A stretch of DNA of 64,000 bases from Gnetum montanum. Its lineage: Eukaryota; Streptophyta; Gnetopsida; Gnetales; Gnetaceae. Positions 35,254-47,423 of the stretch are shown here, piece after piece. The stretch is taken from contig MNCI01004046.1 of the NCBI GenBank assembly GCA_015680685.1, forward strand, positions 307,810 to 371,809. Reading direction: 5' to 3'. Within the stretch, counting starts at the first letter, position 1. Each line of letters opens with the position of its first letter. The position numbers and the translations under genes are program-made. The notes beneath the pieces are model-generated. The model ran no database searches. It was not told where the DNA came from and saw only the letters and a list, made by a program, of their open reading frames with translations.

Positions 35254-37199
35254 TACCCCAACAACTAAATGAAAACTTGTTCTTAAGTTAAAGAAAGAAG
35301 GAACAAGTCCCTTACAAAATATCAGGAAGGTATAGGATTATTAACTGATATGCAAACTGACTTAGATGAAATAGACAAACTCTAAGTGCCCAAGTGTATG
35401 GATTGATAATCTTTTACAAAATTAGATGTTCATGATAGTAGAATTGAACACCTTGTCCAAAACTAACATCCAACTCTTCTAGTAGTTGAATTATGAGAGA
35501 AGATTCAATGATCATGAAGGATCCTCATCACATGGTATTGTTGCTTATTCTTTAGTGAAGATAGTCTCGCTTCCAGTCCACACTTCCTACTACAATCACA
35601 ACAAAATCATGGATTAGTATGCAATGTGTAACATATAGCTTTTAAGTACCTTATCTTGTTGGTAGTTACACTTGTCTAGGTTGTGATTATGGTGGAATGA
35701 TTCCTTTAATAGTGTTAGTAGGAAGACTAAAAAATGGGGTGAAATGGATAAGCGGTCCATTGCTAAATTTTGAAAAGCCTAAATGTGATGAAATACTTGA
35801 AGAGGGTTAAAGAATTCACAAAAAAAAAAAAAAGGATTTCACTGAAAAACATTGTGAAGATGTGTACAATTGGATGTCATCAATGGGACACACAAAAGGA
35901 TTTGATTATGAGAATGTCTAAGTATAAAGAACTTTGCTAACCCAACCAAAAGGTATGCAAGTGGGTCCTCCCCAATGTAGGCACATGCCCTTGATGCACT
36001 TGCATGGGCTCCATGGGTGATTAATGATTATGGAAAGTTAAGTATGAAAAACTGGAAGAAACTACCTAAGAATTTCAACACATCAAACCAAGACATTGAA
36101 CAAGAACATGAGCACTGGCAATGAGATGAGGCATGGAAAGCATGGATGGATGAGAGATAAAGTAGAATGGAGTTCCTGATTATGATCAAATGAAGTCCTA
36201 TGTGAATTTTATGGTAAATGACTTGATAAAATCCATCCTTAGTCTAGACCAAAACCAATAATGTTTAGTGACTTCGCATCACCACTCTAAGATTGATCCA
36301 CCTCCTTGAGACATCAGAGTGCTCCCACAAAACAACCACCATTTATTATTTTAAGAAGAAAAGAGATGCAGGACATGAGAAAGGGTCTTAGTTAGAGGGG
36401 ACCTTTAGGCATTGGTAACATGTCTTGCTAGTTTCATAACTAGTGCTTGTAGCCTATTTATTTTTTCTAAGAGGTGTGCTTTGAATTTCTATCATTTTGT
36501 TTTTTTTTTTGTTTTTTTGTAATGGGAACCACACCATGTAAAGACTTATTCAACTTCTTGTTATTGGTCAACATGGAACAGTAAGAAATCTATGAAAACA
36601 CACATGCACCCAAGTAAGTAGAAAGGCACAAAGAGTACTAAGTCCCCTTGAAGTCACATCCTATTCACACCTTTGAAGCCTTTCTATGTACAAAAACTAT
36701 CAAGGTCACAAGTTCGTTAAAATTTTATTAATGAAAAAGGAATCTCATATTTCTAGAACAAGGAAAATCATAGAGTCTATGGATGGGTGAATGTTGTGGA
36801 TTCACTGCCTATTTCATGAAAAAGAAACCATGTCCTAGTTATTAGTAACAAAATTCAAAGCTAGAATCCAGACACCAACAATCAAATAATCGAACAACAC
36901 ATGCCCACATTAAATAAACCACACTATACCCAGTTGGTAATAAGGCACGTTATTATTAAAACACAATAAGAAAATCACACCAAAATAAAGAAAAATATAC
37001 ACAAAATTGTAAAATATTTAAGAAAAATAAAACATACTAATGATGTTGTAAAAAAAAAATGGAAAAAATTAATAACGTGAAAACAAAAATGTGTAGATAA
37101 AGAAGGTGTAAAACAAAAAGTTATAAAAATAACGAGGTGTAAAACAAAAATGTGTTGAAGTACATGTGTAGGGTTCCAGTAGAGAACCTTATCTCTAGG
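35254..37199 (-). other. PPT and spacer of element 4
   Basis: The first 230 bp match the start of the element 2 internal region. The alignment then jumps past ORF X to the spacer (from about 35600). Both spacer islands occur (36380-36402 and 36525-36547). 36960-37170 is the A-rich complement of the TTTTGTTTTACA tract. No intact coding sequence. Confidence 0.65.
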
Positions 37200-37640
37200 T
37201 TGAAATTTTACTTTTCATATTTTAAGGTCATGATGCTTTTTTTTGAATGCTTTGTGCACTTCATTCTAGGATAGGACTACCAATTGATTTTCATCTAGCA
37301 CATTTAGGTTGATCAGTCTCTCTTTTTATGCTAGGTTTAGGTCAGGTTCCAAGTCACAGGCTATTGAAAGTCTACAGAGCTTAGATTGAATAGGAACTAT
37401 TAGTAATTTTTTGTACATCAGCTCATAGGGAGAGTAGCCTAAGCCTATAGGGAGTTTCCATGTTAAGTGGTATGCCCAAAGGGCATCGTTGAGTTTTGTG
37501 CTCTAGTCTCTCCTATATTTGCTAACAATTCTTCTGGTGGTCCAACTCTTATGGCATCTCTTGAGTGAGAAGTTAGGTGAGATTGCCATCATACCATTTA
37601 GGCTCAATGTGAAAATGTTCAGTTATAGCCCTGCCAAAGA
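37200..37640 (-). pseudogene. Integrase C-terminal remnant of element 4
   Basis: The minus strand reads KLNDALWAYHLTWKLPIGLGYSPYELMY near 37520-37420, where Athila-type integrases have DALWAYRTAYKTPIG followed by a P-x-x-L-V-Y segment. The zinc domain and the catalytic D,D,E core are missing upstream, where the RNase H tail follows almost directly. It is a remnant of a deleted integrase. Confidence 0.72.
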
Positions 37641-39000
37641 GGATTTCATTAGGAAACTGATTAGATAGTGGGCTTTCCTCCTCTTTGTTATCCCATCATA
37701 ATTGAGACAAGTGGTCAATGATCACATTCTCAGTTTCCTTTTGATTTACCATCATAGGATTGAATTCTTATAAGATCACTAGCCATTGTATGACACAGGG
37801 GCTCACGGTTGGCTTATTCATCAAGAAACAAATTGCACTATGGTCCATGTACACAAACACTTTGTATCCAAGCACATAGTGCCTGAACTTTTGTAAAGAA
37901 AACACCATTACCATCAATTCTATGGTGGTGTAGTTTAGTTGTGCATCCATAATGCTTCACCTTGCACAATTGATGTAATATGGACATTTCTTGTCCTCCA
38001 ATTGTGTAAGCACAGCCCCCAAGGAATAATTTGATGCATCTTTCATAACATGAGATGGTCTAGACCAGCTAGGTGCTTGTAGAATTAGAGTTTCTACAAG
38101 TTTCTCCTTCAATTGTTGGAATGCTTTTTCACATTCCTTAGTTTAAACAAATGAGCATATTTCTTTGTTAACTTGACCAATGGTTTTGCAATCTTAGAGA
38201 AATTATCTATGAATCGTCGGTAGTAGCTAGTGTGTACAAGNCAACCTCAATCCCTACTTGTGAGATTCTATGCCCCACTATAATGCCCTATTAGACCATT
38301 AGATGACTCTTTTGCCAATTGAGTTGAAGATTGGTCTTCACACATCTTTTGAGCACTTGCTCAAGATGATCTAGGGCTTGCTCAAATGTAGCTCCATAGG
38401 TGAAGAAGTCATCCATGAAGACATCCATCCCACTACTAATTTTTTGCTGCAAAATACTTAAGACCAAGTGTTGGAATGTGGTAGGGGCATTGCATAGGCC
38501 AAATGGCATCTTTCAATGCATAAAAGTTTCCCAAGGACTCATAAATGTTGTTTTGGCCTGATTCTCTAGCATAACCTGGATTTGGTTATAGTCACTATAA
38601 CCATCTAGAAAACTATAATAGCAATGCCCAGATATGGTGTTCAATGCTTGATCCACAAATGGAAATGGGAAGTGATCTTTGAATGTTGTCATATTCAATA
38701 GTCAAAAATTGATGTAAATCTACCACTTGTCATCTTTCTTTGGCATAATCATGAGTGGGCTAACCCACTTACTATCCACAATGGGATAGATAAACCCAAC
38801 CTTGAGAAGTTATTTAATTTCCTCTTTGACGATCTACTTCAATTTGGGATTCAATTGTCGCTACAACTACCTCTTTGGCTTCATGGTTGGATTAGTGTAA
38901 ATACGATGTTAGCATATCTTAGGATCAATTCTTGGGAGTTTAGGATATGACCAAGTAAATTCCATTGGCCATTTTTTAATCACATTCAATAGCATTTGTT
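37641..39000 (-). pseudogene. Reverse transcriptase-RNase H of element 4
   Basis: In order on the minus strand: a finger region with SKWVSPLMIMPKK (about 38770); DHFPFPFVDQALNTISG and YSFLDGYSDYNQI (38680-38580); MPFGLCNAPTTFQ (38509); the catalytic VFMDDFFTYG (38430); and LEQVLKRCVKTNLQLNW (38350). RNase H follows with YTTIELMVMVFSLQKFRHYVLG and VYMDHSAICFL (37930-37830). The F-M-D-D form is characteristic of the Athila lineage. Stops near 38513 and 38291 and an N at 38241 break the frame. Confidence 0.85.
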
Positions 39001-39274
39001 TCTATTTAGGAGCTATATTTTCATTGATTATTACTAGCTTCCCATTTTTTAAGAATGCATATAACATGTTGGTAGGTAGATTTTTTAACTCAAGGGGCTT
39101 ATGTTTAAAATTTTTAGGAATTTTCAACTCTCCCCAATAGGTATCATCATTTGCATTATCAGAGAGTTGGTGGTGAAATTGATCCAGTTCATCCATGGCT
39201 TCTATGTAGACACATGTTAGGCTATCAGTAGGTTCTATGCAAAGTGTGCTGCTTCCAAGATTAGTTGTTAGCCA

Positions 39275-39780
39275 CTAGGTGCCATCTTGTTTTGTGGTTG
39301 TTTCATACAAGTACATTTGAATTTTAGATTTGTTAACACACTGATTGCATGCTTTAATAGATATACTATTAGGATGTAATGCATGGAACTTTCTTCCTTT
39401 CAATCTTTCTGAATGTATTTTTTTAGAGATTTCGAGGAAAAGATATTGGATCCCTAATTGTGCATCAATAGTGCTTAGCCAAGTCCTTTCCATAATGATT
39501 AGAAAGTCCCCCTTGTAATTTCCCACTTAGATCACTAGGAAATTGGTGGGGTATGACCACCCATAAATGGTGGTCACAATGTCCTTCACTAGTTCCAAGG
39601 GAACAGTGATGGACTGATTAGCCAACTTTAGACAAATGTTGCTCTTCTTAAGTGGAGGTAGGTTCTAAGCTTTACACATCTCATGGGAAATTAGATTAAC
39701 ACCAAAACCTAAATCCAAAAGAGCCTTGCAAGGCTCATTCCCTAGGATTTAAATGTAAATAATGGAACTTTCAAGATCAG
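39275..39780 (-). pseudogene. Protease domain of element 4
   Basis: The minus strand reads ALLDLGFGVNLISHEMCKA, LANQSITVPLELVKDIV and, at 39526-39460, a segment with FLIIMERTWLSTIDAQLG. These match the protease of element 3, including the stop after KA at 39667. The usual G of the I-x-G-R motif is replaced by Glu. It joins gag upstream and RT downstream. Confidence 0.78.
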
Positions 39781-39849
39781 ATAGTTTTTTGGGAAGGTGG
39801 CTAGCCTTTATCCAATCGATTATTGCATGAGTTAACATAGCGATATGCA

Positions 39850-42344
39850 CTTTAGGAGGTGTTTGGTTTGAAGGAGACTCAAATTAATTAGATGTAGAGG
39901 GAGATGGAGAAGTAGGGCTTCTAGCTGCACGTGTATATGAGGGTTTAGTTAGGCTATTAGATCAAAAGAAAGGTCTTTTTCGTGATCTACCACTCGGTTG
40001 AGAAGCTGACTACAAGTTGATAGCCCTTGTTGCATTACGTTGTTGTAGCTGAGGAGAAATTTCTTCTTGCATTGATAAAGCAAGTGGTAGTTGAGTTGAG
40101 GATGGAGGGACATATGTAGAGGGATGAGAAGGGTAATATGATTGTGGGGTTTCCCCTCTAATAGATGAAAAATAAGTTCTATAATACTTTGGAGGGTAGT
40201 AGTAATGTTGGAAGGTGGCATGACTGGAAGTGTTACATAAAGAAATGGATTTCTGAACATAGTATCCACATGGATCTAGTTGCTAGTAAGGATATTGCTA
40301 CCTTGGTGGTGACATCCTCCATGACTATGGGTGCTACCACTGTTGGTATTGCTCATATGGTTATGATGGAGCTCCACTTGGATAGTAGGTTTGTTGTTGG
40401 TGGAACTACCTAGGATTGCCTTGAGAATAAGATAATCTTTTGGATGCTTGCCTTCTTACTAGTTTAGGATTCAAAGCATACATCCTAGATTCTTGCAAGT
40501 GTGACACAATAGGGCAACATCCCTTAGGATGTTCATAATGGGAGATGTCACACCCACCATCATCATCTAATTTGGTTTCCACAACTTCTTCTACTATAGC
40601 AGCTCTATTCTTACCTCTTTACTAGGCATGTCCAGCTTCTTACTACCTCCTGCAATCATGATTACTACTATGCTCTCTTGATTCTTCTATGATTTTTAGG
40701 GTAGTTTGAAAATTTTTCATCCAATGAATCCCACATTTTATCTACCTTGGCCAACATTTCAAACATGGATTTTTGGATTAGCAAGATCTTTCTGTTCACT
40801 ACCTCATCAAGTGGTGATTCCTCCTCACTGTCACAAAAGTGAACCTTCCTATTTTGATGGAAGGGTCCCTATTATATTCTTCTGCACTTTCTTGTTTCCT
40901 CAATTTGCCTTCTTTCTTTGCTACCTACTCAATCAACCTTTGAATTTGATGGGCTCTTAGTTTTAATAATCGCCCTTGGGTATAGACTCCAAGAGTTTTC
41001 CTCATTTCTGATCAGAGCCCATCTATGATATGGCAAAGTTATTCCTATTGAGAATAACCATGACTGGGACATCTATGCAATAGAAAATAGTATCAGCCTA
41101 TGGTTGCATCTAAGGATTCATGCATTTGTTATTTTCATACTTGGATATACTTCCTCAAGTTGGATACTTGAGAGTATGTATGATATTTATCATTAAATAG
41201 TTTGAGCATCGTACTCCACCATCTAATGGATTCTAGTTTTAAGGATCGATATCAACTCTTTACTTTCTTAATGAGTATCCTTGGGAATAGCTTAAGCTTT
41301 TGCTAATCGTTCTCCACATTTTGCAAGGCACATGCATCATGAAAGGCCTAAAGATGATTTTTTAGATCTAAGTTATATCTCCCTTTGAACTTAGGGATAT
41401 TATTCATGTCTAATCTATTAATCTAACTATCCTTTATGTGCCTTGTAGGAATTCTCAGCACCTTTACGATGTTTAGCATACATTGGATGGTAAGCAAAGG
41501 ATCATCGTAGCCATAACCCTAGTTCCTACGATGTCCTCTGTTACCCGTTCTCTCATGGTGATGGGCCTTTCTTGAATGCCTACACCTTAGATCTTGACTT
41601 GCTCGATGGTCCCTACCATCATCTCTATTCCATCAATCACCTCCATCACGATCGTGTCCCCTATAGTTGCATTTGAAGCTAGAAGAGGAAGAAGAAGACG
41701 ATGAAATGAAAAGGAAGGAGGACTAGCATCATCATGGTGCCTGCCACCCCCCCTTGGTGGTCGTAGCCACAATCTTGATCACGTTACTTACCTACATCCC
41801 TACGATGACTCTCATCTTTGGATCTCCCATTGTCATGGGTTCCATTCTTGTCAAAACCAGGATTATGTATCGTGGATTGCAAGTTATGATTTTGACCTCC
41901 TTCACTGAAGTCAAAGAGAGGAGTCTCTATGTATGAAAAACCCTAAGAGAAGGGCTCTTCACCATCTTTTGGTATCTCAGGAATGGGAAATCATTGGATT
42001 GCTTCCTGTTCGTAGACTTGTAACATTGTTGTTGTTGTCGATTCCTCAGATGTTATGCATTAGTGGGGTGATAATCCCTAGTGTCACTATCCTACATAAC
42101 ATATTTAGCATGAAGCCCTTGGATGCCCAATTACATAAGAGTTTGGCGGAGCATTAGAGGAATGGATCGATTGGGCAGCAACACAATGTTATCCTCCATG
42201 TCTCATCATCGCAGTTGTCCTCTTGGTGTAGGAAAGGTGAAATTGCGTACATAATCATCAAGATGAGCATATACCACTTTGTATTTTTGGGGCACCTATT
42301 GATTTACTCTATTAAACTTGGGTGGAGAATCACTCCTGTGAGAG
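39850..42344 (-). pseudogene. Gag of element 4
   Basis: Begins without a start codon directly at the LTR edge (SHRSDSPPKF, the equivalent of the MSSSSHK region). It then reads VVYAHLDDYV, DNIVLLPNRS, a charged His/Arg/Asp-rich linker (41500-41900), a degenerate retrotrans_gag core (41460-40990) and a knuckle-like segment near 40530. The C-terminus is Pro/Tyr/Gln-rich. The many stops make it inactive. Confidence 0.72.
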
Positions 42345-43350
42345 TGATGAGTGGAGAGGTACCCCTACGCTCAACCATATGAATATGAGTGTTTCACGCA
42401 CGATTCGATCAAATTCCAAGGACTAAGTGCTTATGTGCCCTTGTGGAACAAGGATGGGTTGGTTGATCGTTGTCTTCCCAAGCTTACTTGTATGTCATGA
42501 TTGTATGGTTAAGTAAGCTTGAGGCATATGATTTTTATAGATTTTATGTTTTTATGTCCTGTGCTAATAGGGAAGGAGAGAGGTAACTAAGTGACTAATT
42601 TAACTTAACTACTCATTAACTAAGTTCTAACTAATCCTAACACCAGCATCCGTTCCCACTTATAGTACACATCTTGAACTGGTGCAACACTACTAGGATT
42701 ACCAAACACTAATCATTACTGGGTTACCAAGCATTACACGCATGCTCGAAGTGGTCGTGCTTGCGTAATTTAATGATTTGCTTAATTGATCAAAATGAAT
42801 TATTGTGCTAATAACATAAATGTAAAGTGCATAAAATAAAATAAAATAAATGCATAAGAAAATAAAATAAAAGAAATTTGTAAGAAAACAAATCTCAAGT
42901 GCTGCAAGGATGAATCAAAGAGCTGGTCTTTATTGCCAACACAATGGTGTGCTCAAGTACATTAATTCTTGAATAAAGATCCATCCACACTTAGACCTCC
43001 TACTTTGGGCACTTGGAAAATACTCTAACTTTCAAACAGACTACAAGTGTTTCACTACTTGACTACTAAAAGAATTCCTTTCCAATTATGTACCTAGGAA
43101 CTGTATTTATAGGCTTGGGAGCAACTACTCTAATAATTAGAGTAACCGCTCTAACAATTAGAATAACTGCTAAAGTAATTGCTAGAGTAACCACTCTAAT
43201 AATTAGAATAACTACTAGAGTAACCGCTAGAGTAACCACTCTAATAATTAGAATAACTACTAGAGTAACTGCTAGAGTAACCACTCTAATAATTAGAATA
43301 ACTACTAGAGTAACCGCTAGAGTAACCACTCTAATAAATAGAACAACTGC
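42345..43350 (-). repeat. 5' LTR of element 4, truncated
   Basis: From TGATGAGTGGAG up to the point where element 5 inserted. TATAAATA lies on the minus strand at 43103-43110. Its U3 is replaced by a 45-bp tandem repeat array (43125-43350). The usual PBS does not follow on the gag side. Confidence 0.82.
43125..43350 (-). repeat. 45-bp tandem array forming an LTR U3
   Basis: Units begin CACTCTAATAATTAGA at 43192, 43237, 43282 and 43327, exactly 45 bp apart, with a more diverged half-unit series before them from 43125. Each unit contains two halves ending TAGAGTAAC. It starts about 15 bp upstream of the TATA box of this LTR, the place of an enhancer. As 45 is divisible by 3, both strands show long repetitive open frames that are not genes. 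Confidence 0.92.
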
Positions 43351-44301
43351 TGATGAGATGCGATATGCACAAGCTGCGATAGCGCATTGTCCCCTGCGAT
43401 GTCGCATACGCGATATCGCAGTCCGCTGCCAAATCTATAAATAAGAGGCGGCACTCCCCTTATTTTCCATCCTAGGCTTAAAGTTGGGAAACTCTGGCAG
43501 TTTGATCACTCTAGAGATGGAATATTTTCCATGTGCCCGTAGTAGGAGTCCCCAAGTGAATGGATCTTTATTCGAGCATCTTTGTACCTAAACGCAAGTT
43601 GTGTACGGTAATAAAGATGAGCTTTGTGGATAAACCTTGCAGTGCATGGAATAGGATTTTATTACCTATTATTTCTTACTTGTTATTTATTACTTGCATT
43701 AGCGCAGCATGAGGAAGACTTGATTACCAGCATTGACGAATGTGTACGGCTAATCAAGGAATCGGCTGCTCATCGCGATTAGTCTCTCTCACCCTTAACT
43801 CCTAGAACGCGGGATGAGTACAGCTTGATTATGAGCATCTACGGATGTGTACGGCTAGTCAAGGAATCAGCTGCTCATCACATTTAGGCTAGTTAAGTGC
43901 CTCAGTATGATCACTTTGAGCACGTGCGTTATGTGTGGTGATCCCAGTAACGATTAGTGTTTGGTAGCCACAGTTGCATAGTTCAGGGTGTGTATGGTAA
44001 GTGGGAATGGATGCTGACGCTAGTTAATTTAGACTTAGTCCTTAGTTAGAGTTAGTTAGCTCTCTCAACCCTTCACCTTGATAGAATAGGAAAAAAACCA
44101 GAAAAGACCAAAAAAATCATATACCTTGGACTTACTTAACCATACACCGTGACAACTACAAGTAAGTCTGGGAAGACAACGAATGATTAACCCCAAGTGT
44201 TCCATGGGGCGTGTAGGCATTTAATCTGTGGAGTTTGATCAGATTGCGCATGCTACGCTCATTTTGTATGGTTGAGTGTAGGGGTACCTCGCCACTCATC
44301 A
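43351..44301 (+). repeat. 5' LTR of element 5
   Basis: 951 bp, from TGATGAGATG to ACTCATCA, with TATAAATA at 43435-43442. The short U3 has GCGATATGC, CGATAGCG and ACGCGATATCGC sites, a decayed version of the GATATC module of elements 1 and 3. An internal near-duplication around TGTACGGCTA-TCAAGGAATC (43745 and 43848) makes it longer than its relatives. Confidence 0.88.
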
Positions 44302-44302
44302 T

Positions 44303-44320
44303 TGGCGCCGTTGCTGGGGA
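44303..44320 (+). other. Primer-binding site of element 5
   Basis: TGGCGCCGTTGCTGGGGA, one mismatch to the complement of the plant tRNA-Asp 3' end and the best-kept PBS of the family in this window. Confidence 0.92.
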
Positions 44321-44440
44321 CTAAGTGTTTGTGTCGAATAGACCATAAGGGATATCACTCACATAGTTGTGAGCCTTAATGAACCTTTGGGTTAATCAAG
44401 ATAAAAATTATATAACGGTGACATTAGCGCACTGATAAAA

Positions 44441-44830
44441 ATGTCTTCTTCTCATAAGAGAAACTCACCACCTAAGGACCATACATGAGACAGTCGGCAA
44501 TATAAAAAACGTAACCAAAATCAGCCAAGTCCTAAACAATACAAGATAGTTTATACTCATCCTGATGAGTATATTCCAGACTTTACTTTTATTCTCCATC
44601 AAGATGAAAAGCTATGGTGGAGAGATTTGCAAGGTAACATTGTGTTACCCCCAAATCAATTAGTCTCTCGCATGATTTTCCATGCCTTGGCACAAATTGG
44701 CATGCAAGAACTATATGCTGAATACGTTGCAGAAGATTTTGACATGAGGGATTATTATCCCACAGATGCCCAATGTATGAGGGACTTAAGGAAGGAGAGT
44801 CAACATGCACTATTGAAGGGCAAGGCCCCG
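44441..44830 (+). pseudogene. Gag of element 5, N-terminal part
   Basis: Opens MSSSHKRNSPPKDHT and reads VYTHPDEYIPDFTF, LWWRDLQGNIVLPPNQL, YAEYVAEDFDMRDYYP and LRKESQHALLKGKA before element 6 interrupts it at the CCCCG target site. One early stop (TGA near 44488) is visible. It is the best-preserved gag N-terminus of the family here. Confidence 0.82.
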
Positions 44831-46301
44831 TGTAACGATGGAAAACGTTGGTAGCTGGAAAATACCAAACGAAATTCCGCGTACACAGTTTTAACCACGG
44901 ATCCGTGCGAGGGCTATGCTAGAAAAACGAATCTGCGATGCCCTGAACGGTCTTGTCGATCAGACAGGGACTTACTAATCAGTAAATTGATGAAGGTTAT
45001 GAATGTTTCGTGGAGTGATCTAATTCGAGGAATCGCAAAAACGAGGAGAAAATGATGTAGATGAATTGCAATGATTGCAACGCTAAACACGATAAGAGGA
45101 GGCTAACACAAGAGCAACGCGTAGTCTCAAGATCTACGCGTTGACTTGAAAAAATGTATATTTTATATATTTCGTTACACTGAGGAGACCCCGATTACTT
45201 GATGTAAAGCAAACACAGAACAACAAGAAAATTGTCCAAACGGAAGTCCGATCTACCTCGTAGACCAAAGCTGGGATGCAAGGAAGGTCAAGCTTTGACG
45301 TCTATCGATCAACTGTTTCTGACCAATAGAGTCTTCCCCAGCAGAATGATTACTCCTGTTGTCGGTGCTCAAAGTGGACTGTGCTCTGTTTCTGCCGGAA
45401 GGTGATGCTGTCGACAATTGCCAAAGCGCTGCTCTCTGTACCTCTGCTCGAAAGTGATTAGTGCTCCTGTGCTCAGAAAAAAAAATGTCCTTTGCCTCTT
45501 CGATTTGCCAGCCTTTGTATCTTTGTCAACCGGGGTATTTATAGGCTGCGACGCTCTGTGGAAAAGGCGCAACCCTGATGACATGTGTCTCGGATGCTTC
45601 GGGAACTCTTGGATTGACCATTTTTGTGTCAAACTTTGTGACTATGCACAATACGCTTATTTGCATATCGTGCATGTGAAGAACAGATGTGCGTCTAACA
45701 TGTTTCAACTGTCTTTGGGTTATATTATGCTTATTCACGCTGCGTTGCGTAAATGAGCGTAACATAACATGGAAGCAATAGATTCAAGCTGTTTTACGCT
45801 CGCTTACGCAGCCGTGCGTAATGAAGCGTAAACGATGTCTAGCTTGGCGACGCAATACGCTGTGATACGCTACGTTGCGTGGTGAGCGTATGATGAGCAA
45901 TCGCACTTTTTTAGACTTTGCCTTTGACTGTTTTGGAGCTCATTACGCTTTCGTGCGTAACAGAGCGTAAACCTGGCCTTGAACAAAAGACCGAGCAAAA
46001 TATACGAAAATTCGCATATTACGCTGCTCAAGCTTTTCCCTATGCCGAAGTAACTAGCATTCTGATGCCGGACTATGTTTAAACAGAATCACACTAAGCA
46101 CCATTACGCTACGTCGCGTGATATAGCGTAAACAGAAAAAGCATAGAAAGATTAGGAATCTGCGCAGGAAGTCGAAGACTTGATGCTATGCGCCTCTTGG
46201 TGTTGCTCTATCTTATTCTCCCTTCTGGAATCCTGATATGCGCCCTTGCTTGAATTGCGAATCTTTGCCTGAGGCCGACTCGCAATTTTCACGGTGTTTC
46301 A
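44831..46301 (-). repeat. 3' LTR of element 6
   Basis: 1471 bp. The TATA box TATAAATA (minus strand) is at 45536-45543, so U3 is 45544-46301. U3 contains modules made of TTACGC and GCGTAA halves at 45735-45763, 45793-45833, 45851-45889, 45942-45972 and 46103-46133. R-U5 lies below 45510. Confidence 0.95.
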
Positions 46302-46320
46302 ATGGCCCCTCTTTGTTGAC
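46302..46320 (-). other. Polypurine tract of element 6
   Basis: The minus strand reads AACAAAGAGGGGCCAT directly before the 3' LTR, a usual position and make-up for the plus-strand primer. Confidence 0.75.
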
Positions 46321-47423
46321 AGTTGGAGGGCTTGCCCGAAAGGCGTCGACAAAGAATACAGAACACCGGATTGGTAGAAGCAAGAACAACGTCCATCCAT
46401 GGCTACTCAAGCGTTGCCCTGTCAACATGGAAGAGCAAAGCTGGAGGGAATGGGAGATAGAATGACATAGTAGGAAACAGGTTCGGGGAAGACGTAAAAT
46501 AAGTTAAGATGGTAGGAGTATAGAATACGCTTACGGAACGCACAAAAAAGTACGCACGTTCGGGTCGATAGGATTGCTTTTAGATGAGCGTAGCGCATCA
46601 GCTTGAGATTTCTCTATTGCCAATTATAGCAGGAATGCTTGCAAAAGGAGCACGGTGCATCACTTTTGCGATATCTCTGCTAGTGCGAGTGCAGAAAATG
46701 GATGCTTGCGTATGTGGCTTTTGCGTACGGGAAGCGGGTGGTAGTGATGAGACGGAATAAGAGCTAAGGGTAGGATTATGAGAAGTGTAGGCATGCAGTT
46801 CTACATGGTGGGGAAAACCTGAGCAGCCATTTCAAAACGCTGTTGTTCTTCACAGCTCATATGGACGTACCTTTGAACCATACCCTCGAAGCAAATAACC
46901 TGCAACCACAGAAGAAAACAGAGGACACCATTGCCCATGCGAACAAGAGGTGAAGTTGTTGAAACGAGCACTGTTTGATGCGAGATAGAGCGATTGGGCC
47001 ATGAAGAAGGAGCTGGAGCATGAGGCTGGGGCCGCCAATCCTGACGATTGGCCCAGCATATCTTCGTCAAAAGGCATCAGACACAGTGCAGCTAACTGGT
47101 TGTGTAGGGAACTAGCTAGATGAACTTGCGAAGTTGACGTCCGATAGCGACGATCGGCGGAGGTCGCCGAGGTCGTTGTAGACGAAGATTTCGTCGGGGC
47201 TTCGGTTGGTGAGACCAAACTCTCAGAGGTACCACCACTACAGTGGGCGCAGCGACGACATCTCCGAGGGATCAGTAAGATGCCTCTCAGCTCATCCGAG
47301 GAATCAGTAGGATGCCGATGGGGTGGCGACGCTGAGATTGCCTCAGTATCCCACCCCGTTTGTCGTGCAGCTGTACAAAAATGATCACGCTTGCTTGATT
47401 TACATGGCAGCAGTCTGTAAGTC
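46321..47423 (-). other. 3' spacer of element 6
   Basis: About 1.1 kb between the repeat array and the PPT. A Ser/Ala-rich open frame at 47218-46850 and its shadows show no recognisable domain. I treat the stretch as non-coding. Confidence 0.5.

Larger units (their letters stand above)
34389..43350 (-). mobile_element. Element 4: pol-bearing Athila-like element with internal deletions
   Basis: A minus-strand element. From 5' to 3': 5' LTR 42345-43350 (end truncated by element 5), gag, protease, RT, RNase H, C-terminal integrase, T-rich tract and spacer, PPT, 3' LTR 34389-35253. Three losses are visible: the PBS and leader are missing, so the LTR abuts the fourth or so gag codon; most of the integrase core is gone; and ORF X is deleted near 35480-35600, with its flanks kept. 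It shows that the family once had a complete Athila-type pol. The two LTRs belong to different subfamilies. Confidence 0.78.
43351..44830 (+). mobile_element. Element 5: Athila-like element, 5' part
   Basis: A plus-strand element inserted in the U3 of element 4's LTR. It carries a 951-bp 5' LTR, PBS, leader and the first 130 codons of gag, then is cut by element 6 at 44830. It resumes at 62049 and leaves the window at 64000, so its pol content and 3' LTR are unknown. Confidence 0.85.

Noticed and set aside
43066-43444. Long repetitive open frames on both strands (113 and 118 residues)
   Set aside because: They result from a 45-bp repeat period divisible by three inside an LTR U3; neither has a start context or a domain.
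45369-45765. Paired open frames in the LTR of element 6 (and copies at 61111-61507)
   Set aside because: They lie across the TATA/R region of the LTR and appear in both LTRs with no recognisable domain; treated as chance frames.
46850-47218. A 122-residue Ser/Ala-rich frame in the 3' spacer of element 6
   Set aside because: No domain, low complexity, overlapping open frames on both strands; may be chance in GC-rich DNA.
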